A stretch of 64,000 nt of DNA, from the NCBI GenBank assembly GCA_958450325.1, contig OY288254.1:33985577-34049576 (forward strand), given 5' to 3'. The notes under the pieces were generated by a model. It did not search any database. It saw only the letters and a list, made by a program, of their open reading frames with translations, and was not told the DNA's origin. The translations under genes were made by a program, and so were the position numbers. Positions 60,959 to 64,000 of the stretch are shown here, in pieces (positions within the stretch are counted from its first letter, which is position 1; each line of letters begins with the position of its first letter). The stretch is from Agrostemma githago. Lineage: Eukaryota; Streptophyta; Magnoliopsida; Caryophyllales; Caryophyllaceae.

Positions 60959-61454
60959 AATTAAATCGAGTAGGGCTTGAAGAAGAAGTGTTGTATTCCA
61001 TATAAAATCCGTACAAAAGGAAATTAAAGAACAATATTTTAGATGAACTCCTAAGTCAATGAGGAAATTTTGAAAAAAAAAACAATTGCTGAGATTATTG
61101 CAATTATATTTGCCGACGATAATACTGTTACTATTGTAATGAAATAATGAATTTAATCGAATAAGTTAACTCATAAAATAATTAATTTAAAAAAAATAAA
61201 ATACTTATGTTAGTGGGGTCCCAATTGTGATGAATTGATGGATTGAAGATAAGTCGATTGAAAAATTGATGGATTGAAAATTGGATTCAATGGTCGATTG
61301 AAGAATTATGGATTCAAAGATTACGGGTCGAAGAATTTTGTAGAAGGAGAATGAGTTACAATCTTACGGGTTGAAGTCTCAAGCAATTGTGATTAATTGA
61401 TGGGATTAAAGAATTTTGAAGGATCCAACGAATGAGATTGAACACCATGATCTA
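60959..61454. repeat. AT-rich segment with GATTGAA-type degenerate repeats
   Basis: From about 61230 to 61400 the motif GATTGAA/GGATTGAAGA recurs at irregular spacing. CAATTGTGATGAATTGATGG (about 61223) is echoed by CAATTGTGATTAATTGATGG (about 61384). The left part (60959-61215) is plain AT-rich DNA. No coding or RNA gene is seen. Confidence 0.6.
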
Positions 61455-61514
61455 ATGGGCTCATATTATAGTTCTCATGGTTCTCATTGAAGGAGTGGTT
61501 CTCACATGAACCAA

Positions 61515-62043
<529 letters not shown>

Positions 62044-62077
62044 ATGGCTGATATGCAAATCATGGAAAAAACAAACT
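62044..62077 (+). pseudogene. possible first-exon fragment, unrecognised
   Basis: An ATG at 62044 follows the ATTC-rich leader and reads MADMQIMEKTN before a good splice-donor consensus, ACT-GTGAGTATAT (GT at 62078). Without splicing the frame closes after 16 codons. The piece is very short and matches no family I know. Its value comes from the related copy at 62871-62901, where TATGCAAATCGTAGAACACA is followed by the same GTGAGTATAT donor. I infer a duplicated exon-intron border of a transposon or captured gene. It may equally be chance similarity within a repeat. Confidence 0.25.
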
Positions 62078-62204
62078 GTGAGTATATATTGTAGTTTATA
62101 CTTGAAAGGATATGAAAGTCATTAAGATGATACTAAATTTTTAGTTTCTACTTTTCTACGTTGAACTATAGTAATGTTGTATTTTAATCACATGATGTCT
62201 GCGC

Positions 62205-62365
62205 ACAGAAAAGGTATTGGGTTATTTTAGTTCAGATACTGTGTTACTTTAGTGTAGAATGTCCGTTATTTTAATGACAAAATTTTATTACTTTTATGAT
62301 ATGTTACATTAGTTTATCGAAGACGTTACTTTAGTTCTTAAAGTCTGTTATTGTAACGCGTTAGT
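62205..62365. repeat. GTTACTTTA motif cluster 1
   Basis: The nonamer GTTACTTTA and near variants (GTTATTTTA, GTTACATTA, GTTATTGTA) recur every 15-30 bp without a fixed unit length. The cluster lies downstream of the first exon-like fragment. Confidence 0.75.
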
Positions 62366-62414
62366 GAGTCATGGGGATATTTGAAACCGCCATTGCTAAA
62401 TAATAATAAAAAAA

Positions 62415-62545
62415 GATATTGTTTCCTATAATAGTGGGAGTCATTAAAGATGATACTAAAAAAGTTATGTTTCCTATAATAGTGGGAGCCATTAAAGATG
62501 ATACTAAATAACTCCCATGATTTTAGGAAACAATAACTCCCATAA
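62415..62545. repeat. TTTCCTATAATAGTGGGAG direct and inverted repeats
   Basis: GTTTCCTATAATAGTGGGAG followed by an ATTAAAGATGATACTAAA stretch occurs at 62421 and 62469, 48 bp apart. An inverted relative (ACTCCCATGATTTTAGGAAAC) follows at about 62510-62530. Together they could fold back. The same core appears in the two hairpins at 63194-63247 and 63276-63328, so it is a recurrent building block of this region. Confidence 0.75.
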
Positions 62546-62671
62546 TCACAATCATTCCTCATTCATTCATTCACGTTACAGGTCATCAAAACCTTAAAAA
62601 AAAAAACGCTCCCATCGATCATCACGTTCATTCATTCATTCAATCAAATCTGTGCTCGAAATTCCGTTACT

Positions 62672-62901
62672 ATGAATTCAATGATCGCGACATCTTCATT
62701 AACCGTTGATAAGCAATTCATCGAGTATAACAATGGTGAGTTTCGATATTGCTTTCATGTTTTGCGTCAATTTTTATTCATTATCTTGATTAATTTGCGT
62801 CAATTTGTGTTCATGTTTTGCGTCAATTTTCATGTTGATATTGTTTTCATGGTCGTGTTATTCATCATAGATTCATATGCAAATCGTAGAACACACAAAC
62901 G
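62672..62901 (+). pseudogene. possible two-exon gene fragment, unrecognised
   Basis: An ATG at 62672 opens MNSMIATSSLTVDKQFIEYN. A strong donor AATG-GTGAGT lies at 62736, and an acceptor TTATTCATCATAG ends at 62870. Joining 62672-62735 to 62871-62901 keeps the frame open, reading on as DSYANRRTHK up to a second donor, GTGAGT at 62902. The unspliced frame also stays open to 62905 but becomes Phe/Val-rich, as an intron would. Upstream is a second ATTC-rich leader. No domain is recognisable. The arrangement of leader, ATG, donor and GTTACTTTA repeats resembles the copy starting at 61800, so this may be a duplicated transposon-borne gene fragment. Confidence is low without transcript data. Confidence 0.28.
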
Positions 62902-62987
62902 GTGAGTATATATGTTTGGTAATTTATACTGGAATCGCCATGGAAGTCGTTGAGATGCTACTCAATTATTAGTTTTTACGTTTACAA

Positions 62988-63140
62988 TATATTGCGTTAC
63001 TTTAGTTCATATACTGCGTTACTTTAGTGTAGAGCATCTGTTATTTTAATGTCTACCATCTGTTACTTTATATGTCGTGTTACTTTCATACACTCCAGTT
63101 GTTACTTTACTGTTTTTCATCTGTTATTGTAGTGCATTGT
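62988..63140. repeat. GTTACTTTA motif cluster 2
   Basis: GTTACTTTA, GTTATTTTA and GTTATTGTA recur at irregular 20-30 bp spacing, beginning GCGTTACTTTAGTTCATATAC. The cluster follows the second exon-like fragment just as cluster 1 follows the first, which supports a duplication of the whole stretch. Confidence 0.78.
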
Positions 63141-63193
63141 AGTGTCCTAAGAGTTTAGGAAACTGCCATATTAAAAAAATAATAAAAAAAAAT

Positions 63194-63328
63194 ATATTGT
63201 TTCCTATAATAATGGGACGTGATTGCCACCAAAATAGGAAACAATATCAAAGAGTAACATCATATTAAAAAAAAAATATTACTTCCTATAATTATGGGAC
63301 GTGATGACTTCAAAATAGGAAACAATAT
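63194..63328. repeat. two 14-bp-stem inverted repeats in tandem
   Basis: ATATTGTTTCCTAT (63194-63207) pairs perfectly with ATAGGAAACAATAT (63234-63247). A second, slightly imperfect copy has ATATTACTTCCTAT (63276-63289) and ATAGGAAACAATAT (63315-63328). Both spacers begin AAT(T)ATGGGACGTGAT. They could be small hairpins or footprints of a foldback element. Confidence 0.82.
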
Positions 63329-63399
63329 CAAATAGTAAGATACTGCGTCATGCTCTCATTTTTATCATTATATGAATTTTTTGCACTAACTTATATCTG

Positions 63400-63562
63400 G
63401 TGTTATTTTAATGAACATTATCTGTTACTTTAATTCATACTATCTGTTACTTTAATGTCTGACCTCTGTTACTTTATATCTGGTGTATAAGCATACTCTG
63501 TTAATTTAATTCAATGCACTTCATCTGTTACTTTAACTCTTGTTATCTGTTACTTTAATCCA
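63400..63562. repeat. GTTACTTTA motif cluster 3
   Basis: CTGTTACTTTAAT recurs about six times with variants GTTATTTTA and GTTAATTTA between 63400 and 63562, still in the plus orientation. Beyond 63880 the same motif appears in the opposite orientation. Confidence 0.78.
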
Positions 63563-63634
63563 CATGAATGATGTAGGGATGTGGGTTAGAGTTTCCTCCA
63601 TTGTGCGGTGATGAGATTAAATCAAAGCTTCTGA

Positions 63635-63706
63635 GATGATGATGAAAAAGATGAAAAACAAGAAGACGGAGAGAACGAGAAGGATGAAGAAGAAGCAGAA
63701 TTATAA
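63635..63706 (+). pseudogene. possible 3'-terminal exon with acidic tail
   Basis: From 63635, right after CTTCTGAG (a possible splice acceptor AG), a frame reads DDDEKDEKQEDGENEK, continues with acidic residues and ends in AEL and a TAA at 63704-63706. In the unspliced sequence the codon just before is a TGA, so the reading depends on splicing or represents a broken gene. About 95 bases downstream is AATAAA (63801-63806), a plausible plant polyadenylation signal. The run of Asp/Glu codons could also be a chance result of a GAA/GAT-rich stretch. I cannot name the protein, and the link to the exon-like pieces at 62044 and 62672 is only by position and strand. Confidence 0.22.
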
Positions 63707-63800
63707 GTAGGACGTTATGAGTAACAAGTTTGAAACATTGGAATTGTAATGAAGTTGATTTAGTTGGAACCTTGTACCACTTTTTGTTTTGGAGTATCTT

Positions 63801-63806
63801 AATAAA
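63801..63806 (+). promoter_or_regulatory. possible polyadenylation signal
   Basis: AATAAA lies in a T-rich setting downstream of the acidic terminal frame ending at 63706. Such hexamers are frequent by chance in AT-rich DNA, so this matters only if the upstream exon is real. Confidence 0.25.
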
Positions 63807-63842
63807 AACAAACATTGTTCTTTTTGTTAATTGGAACTCCTG

Positions 63843-64000
63843 TTTTTGCAAGAGACTACTATGCAACGTAACTGATTTTATGAGTTAAAGTAACACAGTT
63901 CATGAATTAAAGTAACACATTGTATGAGTTAGAGTAACAGTTTTTGCAAGAGATTATGTAACGTAAAAGATTTTATGAGTTAAAGTAACACAGTTCATGA
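63843..64000. repeat. 98-bp tandem repeat carrying inverted GTTACTTTA motifs, cut by window end
   Basis: TTTTTGCAAGAGA starts at 63843 and again at 63941, 98 bp apart. Each is followed by GATTTTATGAGTTAAAGTAA and CACAGTTCATGA. TTAAAGTAAC is the reverse complement of GTTACTTTAA, so the motif has switched orientation relative to the clusters at 62205-63562. The second copy runs out of the window. Confidence 0.85.

Noticed and set aside
62338..62562. Minus-strand 74-codon frame
   Set aside because: It translates the TTTCCTATAATAGTGGGAG direct and inverted repeats (repeated SHYYRK), not a gene.
63555..63866. Minus-strand 103-codon frame
   Set aside because: It is antisense to a stretch that looks like a plus-strand gene end with AATAAA. 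The peptide has no domain, and its His/Leu-rich part is the complement of GAT/GAA codons.

Overview
This window looks like nuclear DNA of a flowering plant, probably a eudicot. The evidence is the plant-type telomere motif (TTTAGGG) built into the main repeat, very AT-rich flanking DNA full of microsatellites, and plant-style non-autonomous DNA transposons. I cannot name the species. I found no convincing complete protein-coding gene and no RNA gene.

Layout. (1) Positions 1-56552, 88% of the window, are one uninterrupted head-to-tail satellite array in a single orientation. The basic unit is 197 bp: a 124-bp spacer plus a 73-bp, nearly perfect palindrome with 30-bp arms and a 13-bp apex that can itself pair. 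Each arm carries GGGTTTAGGGTT or its complement, about 1.5 plant telomere repeats. Some units carry two palindromes (about 282 bp) and three carry three (366 bp). In at least 12 units the palindrome apex is inverted, and one unit is a broken inverted apex of a different allele. Units are organised into local higher-order repeats whose period changes along the array: about 2.5-2.9 kb, then 4.5-5.4 kb with 1349-bp sub-blocks, then 1548, 1660, 1717 and 1069 bp. (2) At 56300-56610 the array ends in scrambled pieces, including a patch of satellite embedded in the neighbouring repeat. (3) From 56553 to about 57135 lies a 48-bp tandem repeat with its own three-unit (144-bp) higher-order pattern, which decays into degenerate copies up to about 57600. 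(4) 57600-64000 is AT-rich, transposon-littered DNA. It holds a 473-bp Mutator-like MITE with about 102-bp terminal inverted repeats and a 9-bp target duplication. It also holds a TA-flanked element of about 1.8 kb enclosing a GTACGCTAAAA minisatellite, a smaller inverted-repeat element, long (TA)n/(GA)n tracts, and a terminal region (61640-64000) with duplicated exon-like pieces embedded in GTTACTTTA-rich repeats.

How the parts relate. Nothing here reads as a metabolic or regulatory gene set. The window is a satellite block with its edge and its transposon-rich shoulder. The most distinctive feature is the satellite, whose hairpin module varies in copy number and in apex orientation semi-independently of the spacer. 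Unit coordinates were counted by hand from the line numbering. Higher-order periods are differences between diagnostic variant positions, and similarity statements are by eye.
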